From Alcanivorax sp. (GTDB lineage Bacteria > Pseudomonadota > Gammaproteobacteria > Pseudomonadales > Alcanivoracaceae): a DNA stretch of 6,747 bases. The notes beneath the pieces are model-generated. The model made no database searches. It was not told where the DNA came from and worked only from the letters and a program-made list of their open reading frames with translations. The translations under genes were made by a program, and so were the position numbers. Where the stretch lies: assembly GCA_007135015.1 (NCBI GenBank), contig SLJS01000277.1, positions 1 through 6,747 of the forward strand, given 5' to 3'. Below, one piece after another: positions 1-5,718 of the stretch. Numbering within the stretch: the stretch's first letter is position 1; every line of letters begins with the position of its first letter.

Positions 1-10
1 AGGGGACCCT

Positions 11-28
11 CCAGCAAGGCCGTGCTGG
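11..28. repeat. Small inverted repeat at left edge
   Basis: CCAGCA (11-16) is complementary to TGCTGG (23-28) around a six-base AGGCCG spacer. It could be a transcription stop for a gene to the left of the window, but no T-run follows it on either strand. It might also be part of a larger REP cluster that the window edge cuts. Confidence 0.3.
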
Positions 29-42
29 CCGTTCGGGGTTTT

Positions 43-67
43 CGCGCTGCAAGCAGCGCTCCTACAG
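43..67 (-). repeat. REP element (GTAGGAG-type)
   Basis: Read on the minus strand, this is a TGTAGGAG head followed by a perfect 7-bp stem, GCGCTGC and GCAGCGC, around a two-base TT loop (plus-strand arms 44-50 and 53-59). A conserved GTAG-type head joined to a short GC-rich hairpin is the established layout of REP elements moved by RAYT (TnpA-REP) transposases in Pseudomonas, Xanthomonas and related gammaproteobacteria. It lies in the non-coding stretch downstream of fadE, a usual REP position. A related copy lies at 5556-5578 on the plus strand. No RAYT gene is present in the window. Confidence 0.75.
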
Positions 68-91
68 GAGGCATAACCCCCTTTTACGACA

Positions 92-175
92 CCCTCCTGG
101 CGGGAGAGGGGTCGGCGCGAGGGCTACGGCTACGGTAGCCGCACGGCGTGATCCCGGCACCGGGCCCGAGGCCCG
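92..175. repeat. Cluster of short inverted repeats downstream of fadE
   Basis: The stretch contains several short hairpin candidates: CCCTC (92-96) with GAGGG (106-110); CGGCTAC (127-133) with GTAGCCG (135-141) around one G; and CGGGC (161-165) with GCCCG (171-175), which competes with CCCGG (153-157) and CCGGG (160-164). They lie just past the fadE stop and could end or stabilise its transcript. None is followed by a T-run on the minus strand, so a classical intrinsic terminator is not supported. Together with the REP this accounts for the gene-free bases 1-188. Confidence 0.4.
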
Positions 176-188
176 CATGCCGACCGCC

Positions 189-2480
189 TTAACTCGCTTT
201 CGCCACTTCCTCGCCCGCCGTGCCGTGGTTGCGGCCGTCGTCGCCGGTGGCTGTTTCGCCGGGGACCATGCCCTCGCCGAAGAATTCCTCCGGCGTGAAC
301 ACATCCACCTCGATGGCATCCAGGCAGGCGCTGTTGGCGCGGTTGAGCAGGTCCGCCTCGTCGGCGCTGATGACGCCGGCTTCCCGTGCCTGCTCCGCCA
401 TTTCGTCGACCGGACCGCGTTCGAGCTTGCGGGCCTTCTGGCCGGCGACAATCTTCTCGCGCACCGGTTGTGCTTCCGTGGTCAGGCGGAATGCCTTCAT
501 CAGACGGCCCAGGCCCGGCTCATCGTCCTTGCCGAACCAGCAGTCATTGTGAAGGCGCTGGAACTGCTCGTCGAAGCGTTGGTAGATCATTGCCGCTTCA
601 CGACCCTGGGTGTCATTGGGCATTTTTGCGATGGGGTTGATGCCCACCCAGAGACGGCCGAGGGTGCGCAGGAACAGTCCCACCGGACCGTCGAAGTTTT
701 CGTAGATGCCCTCGTAGCCCTTCTGTACCTGGGCCATGGCGTACTGGCAGCTGTACTGTACCAGCGGCAGGTCTTCTTCCTTGCGGCCTTCCGCCTCGAA
801 ACGGCGCAGGGTGGAAAACGCCAGCAGCATCCAGGCAATGACATCGGCGTAGCGTCCGGTGAGATTGCCCCGGGTCTTGAGCTTGCCGCCGATGAGGAAC
901 ATGGCCAGGTTGGTCAGCAGTCCGAAGCGGGTGGCGGACCAGCCCAGGCGCCGGTACCAGGTCTTCGTTTTCGGATGCACATCGGGGACCTTCACGGTGA
1001 ACCAGCCACGCGTGAGACCGCGGATCAGGCTCAGGATCATGCCCAGGCCGAACTGGCCCATCCAGCCGAGAAGATGCTTGCGGAACTTGCCTGTGTCCTT
1101 GTTCTCCACTGCCTGCACCACTTCATAGGCATGGGGATGGCAGCGGGTCGCACCCTGGCCAAAGACGATCAGGGTGCGGGTCATGATGTTGGCGCCTTCC
1201 ACGGTGATGGCCACCGGCGCCGAGGCATAGCCGCCGCCGACAATATTGCTCGGGCCCTGCATCACGCCGGCACCGGCGAAGATATCCATGGCGTCGACGC
1301 CGACTTCCCGGGCGGTTTCCGTGGAGTAGGCCTTCATGACCGCCGAGGCCACCGGTGGCTGAATGCCGTGATCCAGTGCCGAGCAGCCCAGTACCCGGGC
1401 CCCTTCGAACATGTAGCTCATGCCGGCGCCGTGGCCAACCTTCGCCTGCACGCCTTCCATCTCGCCGATGGGCATGCCGAACTGGCGCCGCACCATGGAG
1501 TAGGCGCCGGCGCTGGCCGCGGCCATGCGCATGCCGGCCACCGCGCCCGCCGGCAGCGAGACCATGCGGCCGCCGGCCAGCGATTCCATCAGCATCTTCC
1601 AGCCCTGGCCGATGTAGTCCGGGCCGCCCAGTACATCGTCCGCCGAGGCGATCACGTCACGTCCGACAATGGGGCCGTTGTAGAAGATGTCGCCGATGGG
1701 CTCGTGGAAGTTGCCGATCTCCAGGCCCTCGCGGCCCTTTTTCAGCAGCAGCACAGTGATGCCGGCGTCCTCGCCGTGGCCCAGCAGGTTCTCCGGGTCG
1801 CGCAGACGGCAGGCCAGTGAAATCAGGTTGGCGATGGGCGCGAGCGTGATGTAGCGCTTGCGGAAATTGAGCCGGAATTTCACCTGGCCGTCGCTGTCGC
1901 GAAAGACCTCGCCTTCCGCCTTGATGGAAGCGGCGTCGGAGCCCGCGGTGGGCTCGGTCAGGCCGAAGCAGGGCATGTACTCGCCGTTGGCGAGCTTCGG
2001 CAGGTAATGGGTTTTCTGCTCATCGGTGCCGTATTCACGCAGCAGCTCGGCGGCGCCCAGGGAGTTGGGAATGGCCACCAGGGAGCTGAGGATGCCGCTG
2101 TGCGGCGTGACCTTGCCCATGACCGTGGACTTGGCCTGCGCGGACATGGGATTGCCGCCGTATTCCTTTGGAATCTGCATGGCCAGGAAGCCGTTGTCCT
2201 TCATGAACTGCAGGATCCGGTCTTCCAGCACCCGGGTGCGGGAGGTGCGGTAGGCATCGATCATGCCCAGCAGTTCCTCCACGGGCCCATCGATAAAGGC
2301 CTGCTCGTGCTCGGGCAGCCGGTCGTAGTGTTCGTTCAGCATGCGTCGGAAATCCGGCGTGCCGCTGAAGAAGTCGCCATCGATCCAGACATCGCCGGCT
2401 TCCAGGGCCTGGCGTTCGGTATCGGAAATCTGCGGCAGGACCTTGTTGACCTGCATCCATTTCATCAGGGCAGAAAACAT
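189..2480 (-). CDS. fadE: FadE-type acyl-CoA dehydrogenase
   Basis: Flavin-dependent acyl-CoA dehydrogenase for the first step of fatty acid beta-oxidation, forming trans-2-enoyl-CoA from acyl-CoA and passing electrons to an electron transfer flavoprotein. The 763 residues match remembered E. coli FadE through most of their length. An N-terminal segment (QISDTERQALEAG, 17-29) and DGPVEE (64-69) lead into YGTDEQKTHYLPKLA (150-164) and the FAD/substrate signature CFGLTEPTAGSDA (171-183). RYITLAPIA (209-217) follows, and VEGAN at 427-431 carries the probable catalytic base Glu428, then GQGATRCHP (441-449). From about 455 on is the FadE-specific C-terminal domain (DUF1974/ACDH_C type), ending with AIEVDVFTPEEF. 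The start at 2480 is chosen because GAGGAG lies 7 bases upstream and homology begins just after it; the open frame runs up to 2654 but adds non-hydrophobic, low-quality residues. E. coli FadE (about 814 residues) has roughly 65 extra N-terminal residues with hydrophobic segments that are missing here. The next gene upstream on the same strand is the HAD hydrolase, 157 bases away. Confidence 0.95.
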   Translation of the reverse strand: MFSALMKWMQVNKVLPQISDTERQALEAGDVWIDGDFFSGTPDFRRMLNEHYDRLPEHEQAFIDGPVEELLGMIDAYRTSRTRVLEDRILQFMKDNGFLAMQIPKEYGGNPMSAQAKSTVMGKVTPHSGILSSLVAIPNSLGAAELLREYGTDEQKTHYLPKLANGEYMPCFGLTEPTAGSDAASIKAEGEVFRDSDGQVKFRLNFRKRYITLAPIANLISLACRLRDPENLLGHGEDAGITVLLLKKGREGLEIGNFHEPIGDIFYNGPIVGRDVIASADDVLGGPDYIGQGWKMLMESLAGGRMVSLPAGAVAGMRMAAASAGAYSMVRRQFGMPIGEMEGVQAKVGHGAGMSYMFEGARVLGCSALDHGIQPPVASAVMKAYSTETAREVGVDAMDIFAGAGVMQGPSNIVGGGYASAPVAITVEGANIMTRTLIVFGQGATRCHPHAYEVVQAVENKDTGKFRKHLLGWMGQFGLGMILSLIRGLTRGWFTVKVPDVHPKTKTWYRRLGWSATRFGLLTNLAMFLIGGKLKTRGNLTGRYADVIAWMLLAFSTLRRFEAEGRKEEDLPLVQYSCQYAMAQVQKGYEGIYENFDGPVGLFLRTLGRLWVGINPIAKMPNDTQGREAAMIYQRFDEQFQRLHNDCWFGKDDEPGLGRLMKAFRLTTEAQPVREKIVAGQKARKLERGPVDEMAEQAREAGVISADEADLLNRANSACLDAIEVDVFTPEEFFGEGMVPGETATGDDGRNHGTAGEEVAKAS

Positions 2481-2487
2481 GAAGCAT

Positions 2488-2493
2488 CTCCTC
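2488..2493 (-). promoter_or_regulatory. Ribosome binding site of fadE
   Basis: GAGGAG on the minus strand, 7 bases before the ATG at 2480-2478. It decides in favour of the short 763-residue form over in-frame starts further upstream. I see no convincing sigma-70 promoter or FadR/PsrA-type operator in the 157-base gap. Confidence 0.75.
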
Positions 2494-2570
2494 GCTGTGG
2501 CCCGGACTGTCCCGGAAACCGAATCAGGCGGTCGGTCGGGCGAGGGTGAAGGAAATCCGGGCGTGTTGGA

Positions 2571-2603
2571 GGCCCCTTTTACGCGTTGCCGTGGCAAAAG
2601 GCC
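2571..2603. repeat. Imperfect inverted repeat between the HAD gene and fadE
   Basis: GGCCCCTTTT (2571-2580) is complementary to AAAAGGCC (2596-2603) except for a two-base CC bulge. Nested inside, TTGCC (2586-2590) pairs with GGCAA (2593-2597), which competes with the outer arm. It starts 35 bases past the HAD stop on the minus strand and about 90 bases before the fadE start. It could attenuate read-through from HAD into fadE or serve as an operator; no T-run follows on the minus strand. Confidence 0.35.
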
Positions 2604-2637
2604 ATGACGGAATCCTCTGCGGGCGAGGCAGTTTCGA

Positions 2638-3471
2638 TCAATCGGGCCGGGCACGGCCCACGCGCTTTTCCTGGGCCAGCAGGTGACGGGCGAGACCCGT
2701 CAGTTCCGCCATGCTCGTGGCCACGGTATCGGGCTGGTGGGGATGGCGGGTGGTGCCCGGGAAGATCCTGTCCAGCCAGGACTGGTCCCAGCCCGCGCCG
2801 TTGTAGAACACGGCGGTGACGCCGGCTTCCCGGGCGGCGATGATATCCGTGGTGCTGTCGCCCAGATACCAGCAGTGCTCATCCGCCGGCATTCCGAGCT
2901 TCTCCAGGGCCTTGAGAATCAGATCCGGCGAGGGCTTGCGGCGTTCCACGTCATTGCCGCAGACCACGGTGTCGAACAGATCCCACCAGCCGGTGCCGTC
3001 CACCCGGGACAATTCATGCTCCATGAAATCCCGGTTGCGGTTGGTGATAACGCCGAGCGCAATGCCCAGTTCCCGCAGATGTCCGAGCTGGTCGCGGGTA
3101 TCCGGCTCCAGTGCGTGCACCTCGCCCACATACCGGCGGTAACACTCGTCGAAGGCCTTGTGGGCAAGGGCCTTGGCTTCCTCGTCGGGACCGAACAGCA
3201 CCTCGAAGATGTCGGTGCGCGATATCTTGCGCTGGGCCACGATCTTCGGGTGCAGTTGCCGGTAGTCGAGCACGTACTTGACGAGCTTTGCATCCTCGAT
3301 GGTCTTGGACTCTTCCGGTGGCACCAGCCGTTTGTGCAGCCCCAGTTCCTTCAGCCTGGGCAGCACATCGTCGACGGCGTGATACATGGCGTCATGGGTG
3401 TCCACCAGGGTGGCATGCCAGTCGATCAGAATTACGCGCGGACTTGCATGGGGCAGTTGCAGAATGCTCAT
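2638..3471 (-). CDS. HAD-like hydrolase with atypical motif I
   Basis: A 277-residue member of the haloacid dehalogenase superfamily, cytosolic, with no signal or membrane segment. Motif I is VILIDWHATLVDT (13-25): the nucleophile Asp17 is present, but the residue two along, normally the acid/base Asp, is His19. Motif II is the Thr of GVITN (Thr143), motif III the Lys of RRKPSPD (Lys179), and motif IV is YLGDSTTD with Asp205 and Asp209. A helical cap lies between motifs I and II (about 25-130), as in phosphoglycolate phosphatase-like and dehalogenase-like members. Usual substrates are phosphate monoesters, but phosphonatases and 2-haloacid dehalogenases also lack the second Asp, so the reaction cannot be named. 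The ATG at 3471 is preceded by GGAGGAG; further upstream frame adds Arg-rich sequence unlike the family. It reads toward fadE on the same strand and may share its transcript. Confidence 0.88.
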   Translation of the reverse strand: MSILQLPHASPRVILIDWHATLVDTHDAMYHAVDDVLPRLKELGLHKRLVPPEESKTIEDAKLVKYVLDYRQLHPKIVAQRKISRTDIFEVLFGPDEEAKALAHKAFDECYRRYVGEVHALEPDTRDQLGHLRELGIALGVITNRNRDFMEHELSRVDGTGWWDLFDTVVCGNDVERRKPSPDLILKALEKLGMPADEHCWYLGDSTTDIIAAREAGVTAVFYNGAGWDQSWLDRIFPGTTRHPHQPDTVATSMAELTGLARHLLAQEKRVGRARPD

Positions 3472-3481
3472 GGCTTGCCGG

Positions 3482-3488
3482 CTCCTCC
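3482..3488 (-). promoter_or_regulatory. Ribosome binding site of the HAD gene
   Basis: GGAGGAG on the minus strand, 10 bases before the ATG at 3471. It fixes the start directly ahead of the MSILQL sequence and rules against the longer frame that runs up to 3654. Confidence 0.65.
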
Positions 3489-3509
3489 GGCGGTGGCGCT
3501 TAAACCTTG

Positions 3510-3515
3510 AGTATA
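3510..3515 (-). promoter_or_regulatory. Possible -10 element for the HAD gene
   Basis: TATACT on the minus strand differs from the TATAAT consensus at one base and lies about 39 bases ahead of the HAD start, in the 133-base divergent gap. No good -35 box is seen 16-18 bases upstream, so this is a weak call. Confidence 0.35.
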
Positions 3516-3541
3516 GGCGCGCCCGGCCCGCCACGCACAGA

Positions 3542-3570
3542 TTGTTCCGGCACGGGTGCTGTGCTTTCAT
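3542..3570 (+). promoter_or_regulatory. Possible promoter for the Mut7-C gene
   Basis: TTGTTC (3542-3547) and TTTCAT (3565-3570) are spaced by 17 bases, and a TGC directly before the -10 gives an extended -10 arrangement. Box matches are modest (3 of 6 and 4 of 6). It would start transcripts about 25-30 bases ahead of the TTG start. In this GC-rich DNA such matches can arise by chance. Confidence 0.3.
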
Positions 3571-3594
3571 TTGCCGAACGAACTCCGGTGTCCG

Positions 3595-3600
3595 GGAGGA
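3595..3600 (+). promoter_or_regulatory. Ribosome binding site that decides a TTG start
   Basis: GGAGGA sits four bases before TTG at 3605. No ATG or GTG with a comparable site occurs in frame between here and the conserved FLAD motif, so this site is the main argument for the TTG start of the Mut7-C gene. Confidence 0.65.
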
Positions 3601-3604
3601 ACCC

Positions 3605-4096
3605 TTGTCCAGCGCTTGCGAAGACACCGGCCCCGCCTTTCTCGCTGATGCCATGGTCCTTGGCCTGGCCCGCTGGCTTCGTGTGGCCGGCTTCGATGTC
3701 AGCAGTCATCCTGAATGCCATGACCGGGAACTGGTGGCGCTCTCCGGGCAACAGGGCCGGGTGCTGCTGACCCGGGACCGGGACCTGGTCACCCATTTGC
3801 GTCCGGCCCGGGCGGTCCTGCTGGAAGCGGCACGCCCGCTGGAACAGGTTCGGGAATTGGCTGATGCCCTGGAGCTGTCTGCCCCGGCGGAGCTGTTCAC
3901 CCGCTGTCTGCGATGCAACCGGCTGCTGCGTCCGGCCACCCGGGAGGAAAAAGCACGGGGGATTCCGGCAACGGCTCGCGACGGCCCGGGCCCCTTCCGT
4001 TGCTGTCCGGGCTGTGGTCGTCTCTACTGGCCCGGCTCCCATACCCGCCGCATGCGCGCCGCCCTGGAGCGCACGATGCCGGAATGGTTCCACTGA
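3605..4096 (+). CDS. Mut7-C family protein (PIN-like fold plus zinc ribbon)
   Basis: A 163-residue protein of the Mut7-C family, named after the C-terminal region of animal exonuclease Mut-7 and thought to be a PIN-like nuclease with a zinc ribbon. Visible landmarks are FLADAM (12-17), LARWLRVAGFD (21-31), DREL (40-43), and VLLTRDRDL (53-61). The acidic residues Asp15, Asp40 and Asp58/Asp60 are candidates for metal binding. The zinc ribbon has Cys101-x2-Cys104 and Cys134-x2-Cys137, followed by the family-typical YWPGSH (141-146). The usual MLGKLAR reads MVLGLAR here, so the common Lys is absent. The TTG start at 3605 is inferred from the GGAGGA just upstream and from homology beginning at residue 12; an internal ATG at 3653 would remove the FLAD motif. 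The length is normal for stand-alone bacterial members. It is divergent from the HAD gene and convergent with the amidohydrolase gene. RNase activity is predicted from the family; the natural target is unknown. Confidence 0.85.
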   Translation: MSSACEDTGPAFLADAMVLGLARWLRVAGFDVSSHPECHDRELVALSGQQGRVLLTRDRDLVTHLRPARAVLLEAARPLEQVRELADALELSAPAELFTRCLRCNRLLRPATREEKARGIPATARDGPGPFRCCPGCGRLYWPGSHTRRMRAALERTMPEWFH

Positions 4097-4098
4097 GT

Positions 4099-4117
4099 AC
4101 CCGGCTTTATTCCGGGT
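4099..4117. terminator. Possible shared hairpin between convergent genes
   Basis: ACCCGG (4099-4104) is complementary to CCGGGT (4112-4117) around a seven-base CTTTATT loop that contains the stop codon of the minus-strand gene. It begins three bases after the Mut7-C stop. A symmetric hairpin here could act in both directions, but neither side has a T-run, so terminator function is uncertain. Confidence 0.35.
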
Positions 4118-5030
4118 CCCTGCAGAGCGCGCCCACATGCGCGGCCACCGAACGCTCCAGTGCCGGCAGGTCATAGCCGCCTTCCAGCAGGGAAACAATG
4201 CGTCCGTCGCAGTGGTTGCGCGCCATCTCCACGATCCGGGCCGTCACCCACCGGTAGTCGTCCTCGACGAGTTGCAGCTCGGCCAGCGGATCGTCGCGGT
4301 GCGCGTCGAAACCGGCGGAGACCAGGATCAGTTCCGGTTCGAACCGCTCGATGGCCGGCCACCACTGGTCGTCGAGTGCGCGACGGAACGCCGCGCCGTC
4401 AGTGCCCGCGGGCAGGGGCACATGCACCAGGTGGTCGCGCTCGGCCAGGGGCGTGCCCGGGTAGAAGGGATGCTGGAAGCTGGAGCAGAACAGCACCCTC
4501 GGGTCGTCGCGGAAGATGTCTTCCGTGCCGTTACCGTGATGCACATCAAAATCCAGGATGGCCACCCGGGACAGCCCCCGGTCCAGGGCCCGGGCGGCGG
4601 CGCAGGCCACATTGTTGAAAAGGCAGAAGCCCATGGGCCGGCGGTATTCCGCGTGGTGGCCCGGCGGGCGTACCGCACAGAAGGCCCGGTCGAGTTCACC
4701 GTCGAGCAGGGCATCCACCGCCGCGGTGGCGGCACCGGCGGCACGGCGCGCGGCCTCCAGGCTGAACGGGTTCATCACCGTGTCCGGGTCCAGCGCCACC
4801 CGCCCTTCGGCGGGCGCGCTGCGCTCAATCTGCGCAACATGCTCCCCGGAATGCACGCGCAGCAATGCGGCGCGCCGCACTTCCCCCGGTTCACGGCGGA
4901 GCAGCGGGGATTCGGCCTGCACCTGGCGGATTCCCCGCTCGGCGGCCTCCAGCCGCTGCGGGCTTTCCGGGTGTCCGGCGCCCATGTCGTGACGGGCGCA
5001 GATCGGGTGTGTATAGATGCCCAGTTTCAT
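4107..5030 (-). CDS. Histone deacetylase-family amidohydrolase
   Basis: A 307-residue zinc amidohydrolase of the arginase/deacetylase superfamily, close to bacterial HDAC-like, AcuC and acetylpolyamine amidohydrolase proteins. It would remove acyl groups from acetyl-lysine in proteins or from acetylated small amines. The full catalytic set is visible: HPESPQRL near the N-terminus (20-27), RPPGHHA with the His pair 125/126, GFCLFNN (134-140), and LDFDVHHGNGT with zinc ligands Asp162 and His164. Further on are SAGFDAHRDDPL with the third ligand Asp242, and EGGYD with the transition-state Tyr286. There is no signal peptide, so it is cytosolic. The ATG at 5030 is placed directly before MKLGIYTHP, the usual beginning of this family; a GGAG lies 10 bases upstream. 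The open frame continues to 5684 but runs antisense through the next gene and is not credible. Its end faces the Mut7-C gene with 10 bases between stops. The true substrate cannot be told from sequence. Confidence 0.93.
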   Translation of the reverse strand: MKLGIYTHPICARHDMGAGHPESPQRLEAAERGIRQVQAESPLLRREPGEVRRAALLRVHSGEHVAQIERSAPAEGRVALDPDTVMNPFSLEAARRAAGAATAAVDALLDGELDRAFCAVRPPGHHAEYRRPMGFCLFNNVACAAARALDRGLSRVAILDFDVHHGNGTEDIFRDDPRVLFCSSFQHPFYPGTPLAERDHLVHVPLPAGTDGAAFRRALDDQWWPAIERFEPELILVSAGFDAHRDDPLAELQLVEDDYRWVTARIVEMARNHCDGRIVSLLEGGYDLPALERSVAAHVGALCRDPE

Positions 5031-5125
5031 TCGCGGTGCGCTCCGGCTCGTGACTGTCGTTTCCGGACGATTGAAGGGCAATCCCCGTGGCCACGCAACC
5101 CGGTGTCTGATGTTGCCTCGAGAGG

Positions 5126-5140
5126 CGTTATAAAATAACG
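5126..5140. promoter_or_regulatory. AT-rich 15-base palindrome, candidate operator or -10 region
   Basis: CGTTATAAAATAACG is a perfect 6-bp inverted repeat with a three-base spacer, in the 204-base gap between the divergent amidohydrolase and small-protein genes. It stands out as AT-rich in GC-rich surroundings. It contains -10-like hexamers on the plus strand (TATAAA at 5129-5134, TAAAAT at 5131-5136), but the best -35 candidate, CTGATG at 5107-5112, matches only three of six bases. A hairpin-like GCCTC/GAGGC repeat (5115-5126) abuts it. It could be a regulator site overlapping the start of transcription. Confidence 0.4.
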
Positions 5141-5173
5141 TCCGTTGTCCGGCCGGGAGGAGGCAGGAGGGCC

Positions 5174-5190
5174 TTGAGACCGCTTGCGGG
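5174..5190 (+). repeat. 17-base motif, copy 1
   Basis: TTGAGACCGCTTGCGGG, which recurs with a single G-to-C change at 5743-5759. This copy lies 44 bases before the GTG start of the small protein gene. It includes the palindrome CCGCTTGCGG (5180-5189). Confidence 0.5.
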
Positions 5191-5217
5191 AACCCTGATG
5201 ATGGCCATGGACGTGAC

Positions 5218-5227
5218 AGGAGGGGAG
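5218..5227 (+). promoter_or_regulatory. Ribosome binding site of the small protein gene
   Basis: AGGAGGGGAG lies ahead of GTG at 5235; the GGAG at 5224-5227 is spaced by seven bases and the stronger AGGAGG at 5218-5223 by eleven. Nearby ATGs at 5198, 5201 and 5207 are in another frame, which leaves GTG as the start. Confidence 0.65.
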
Positions 5228-5234
5228 AGCATTC

Positions 5235-5516
5235 GTGGCGGCGAAGCAGAAACAGATCAAGCAGGAAGCGGAGCTTCTCAATGAGGCATTGCGGGTGGGC
5301 ATGAAGTATGCCGAAAAGCGCGGGGCGGCCCAGTTCGAGGAGACCGACTCCAGGGATGAAAAGATCGAGTATGTGTATCGCCTTCTGGTGCATGACGGCT
5401 TGCTGCAGCCGCTGGCCAAGGAGGATCTTTCCCTGATCAACATGAAACACAAGCTTGCCCGCTGGTACGCAAAACAACTGCCCGCCGATCACCCCCTGGT
5501 CAGCTCGAAGAAATAG
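5235..5516 (+). CDS. Small conserved-looking protein of unknown function, possibly DUF5062
   Basis: A 93-residue soluble protein with no signal peptide, membrane span or catalytic motif. It is charged and probably mostly helical: a Lys/Glu-rich start (AAKQKQIKQEAELLNEALR), then KYAEKRGAAQFEE (25-37), DEKIEYVYRLLVHDGLLQPL (41-60), and a C-terminal segment KHKLARWYAKQLPADHPL (71-88). The end resembles what I remember of the DUF5062 family of gammaproteobacterial proteins of similar length; that assignment is from memory and tentative. The GTG start is supported by an AGGAGGGGAG site upstream. Codon use and GC content look like the neighbouring genes, so it is a real, long-resident gene rather than a chance frame. 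It stands alone, divergent from the amidohydrolase gene and followed by a hairpin-rich gap. No function can be given. Confidence 0.8.
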   Translation: MAAKQKQIKQEAELLNEALRVGMKYAEKRGAAQFEETDSRDEKIEYVYRLLVHDGLLQPLAKEDLSLINMKHKLARWYAKQLPADHPLVSSKK

Positions 5517-5524
5517 TTCCGGAA

Positions 5525-5536
5525 GCCGGTGCCGGC
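5525..5536. repeat. Short GC-rich inverted repeat after the small gene
   Basis: GCCGG (5525-5529) and CCGGC (5532-5536) around TG, eight bases past the stop at 5516. It is the first of five successive inverted repeats in the gap 5517-5797. It is too short, and without a T-run, to call a terminator. Confidence 0.35.
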
Positions 5537-5555
5537 ATGTAATCCCGGGCATAGG

Positions 5556-5585
5556 TGCAGGAGCGCTGGATGCAGCGCTTCTGCA
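5556..5585 (+). repeat. REP-like element with 13-bp hairpin
   Basis: TGCAGGAGCGCTG (5556-5568) pairs with CAGCGCTTCTGCA (5573-5585) around a GATG loop: 12 Watson-Crick pairs plus one G-U pair. Its first 23 bases match the REP at 44-66, read on the minus strand, at 20 of 23 positions, the differences being one head base (GTAG to GCAG) and two in the loop. It lies 39 bases past the small-protein stop and may act as a transcript end or stabiliser. It is probably an old, altered REP copy. Confidence 0.65.
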
Positions 5586-5609
5586 AGGGTTCTTGCGACA
5601 TCCAGCTGT

Positions 5610-5635
5610 CCGGGATTCGGACTTCCGGATCCCGG
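5610..5635. repeat. Inverted repeat with near-perfect 12-bp arms
   Basis: CCGGGATTCGGA (5610-5621) is complementary to TCCGGATCCCGG (5624-5635) except at one position that would be a U-G pair in plus-strand RNA. If the innermost A-T pair opens, the loop is ACTT. It is followed by GGGGAAAG, not a T-run, so I record it as structure only. Confidence 0.6.
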
Positions 5636-5654
5636 GGAAAGCTGGAGGTGCCGC

Positions 5655-5674
5655 TCCCGGAATTCCGGCCGGGA
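5655..5674. repeat. Overlapping palindromes
   Basis: TCCCGG (5655-5660) pairs with CCGGGA (5669-5674) around eight bases. Overlapping this is the perfect 12-base palindrome CCGGAATTCCGG (5657-5668). The two foldings exclude each other. This is the fourth structured block in the gap before the transporter gene. Confidence 0.45.
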
Positions 5675-5718
5675 CGCTCTTCACATTTTCCTCACTCCGG
5701 AGCCCGTAGTGCTGTCGT

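Noticed and set aside
177..1820. 547-codon open frame on the plus strand opposite fadE
   Set aside because: It lies entirely antisense to the well-supported fadE gene. Its product is His/Ala/Gly-rich with no domain I recognise, as expected for a shadow frame in GC-rich DNA.
78..2583. Exact 11-base direct repeat CCCCTTTTACG at 78-88 and 2573-2583, flanking fadE
   Set aside because: It looks like a possible target-site duplication, but several 11-base matches are expected by chance in a window this size and there are no other signs of insertion.
2604..2640. GTTTC-containing stretch near the HAD stop as a PsrA- or FadR-type operator for fadE
   Set aside because: Only one half-site is visible and the complementary half is missing.
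2683..3510. 275-codon plus-strand frame opposite the HAD gene
   Set aside because: It is the antisense shadow of a gene with four HAD motifs; no family resemblance and no good ribosome binding site.
3864..5138. 424-codon plus-strand frame opposite the amidohydrolase gene
   Set aside because: It overlaps the end of the Mut7-C gene and is antisense to a gene with a complete catalytic set; shadow frame.
5031..5684. Long upstream extension of the amidohydrolase frame
   Set aside because: It would run antisense through the 93-residue gene and add sequence unrelated to the family, whose proteins begin near MKLGIYTHP.
5680..5710. TTCACA (5680-5685) as a -35 box for the transporter gene
   Set aside because: It matches five of six consensus bases, but nothing resembling a -10 box lies 16-18 bases downstream.
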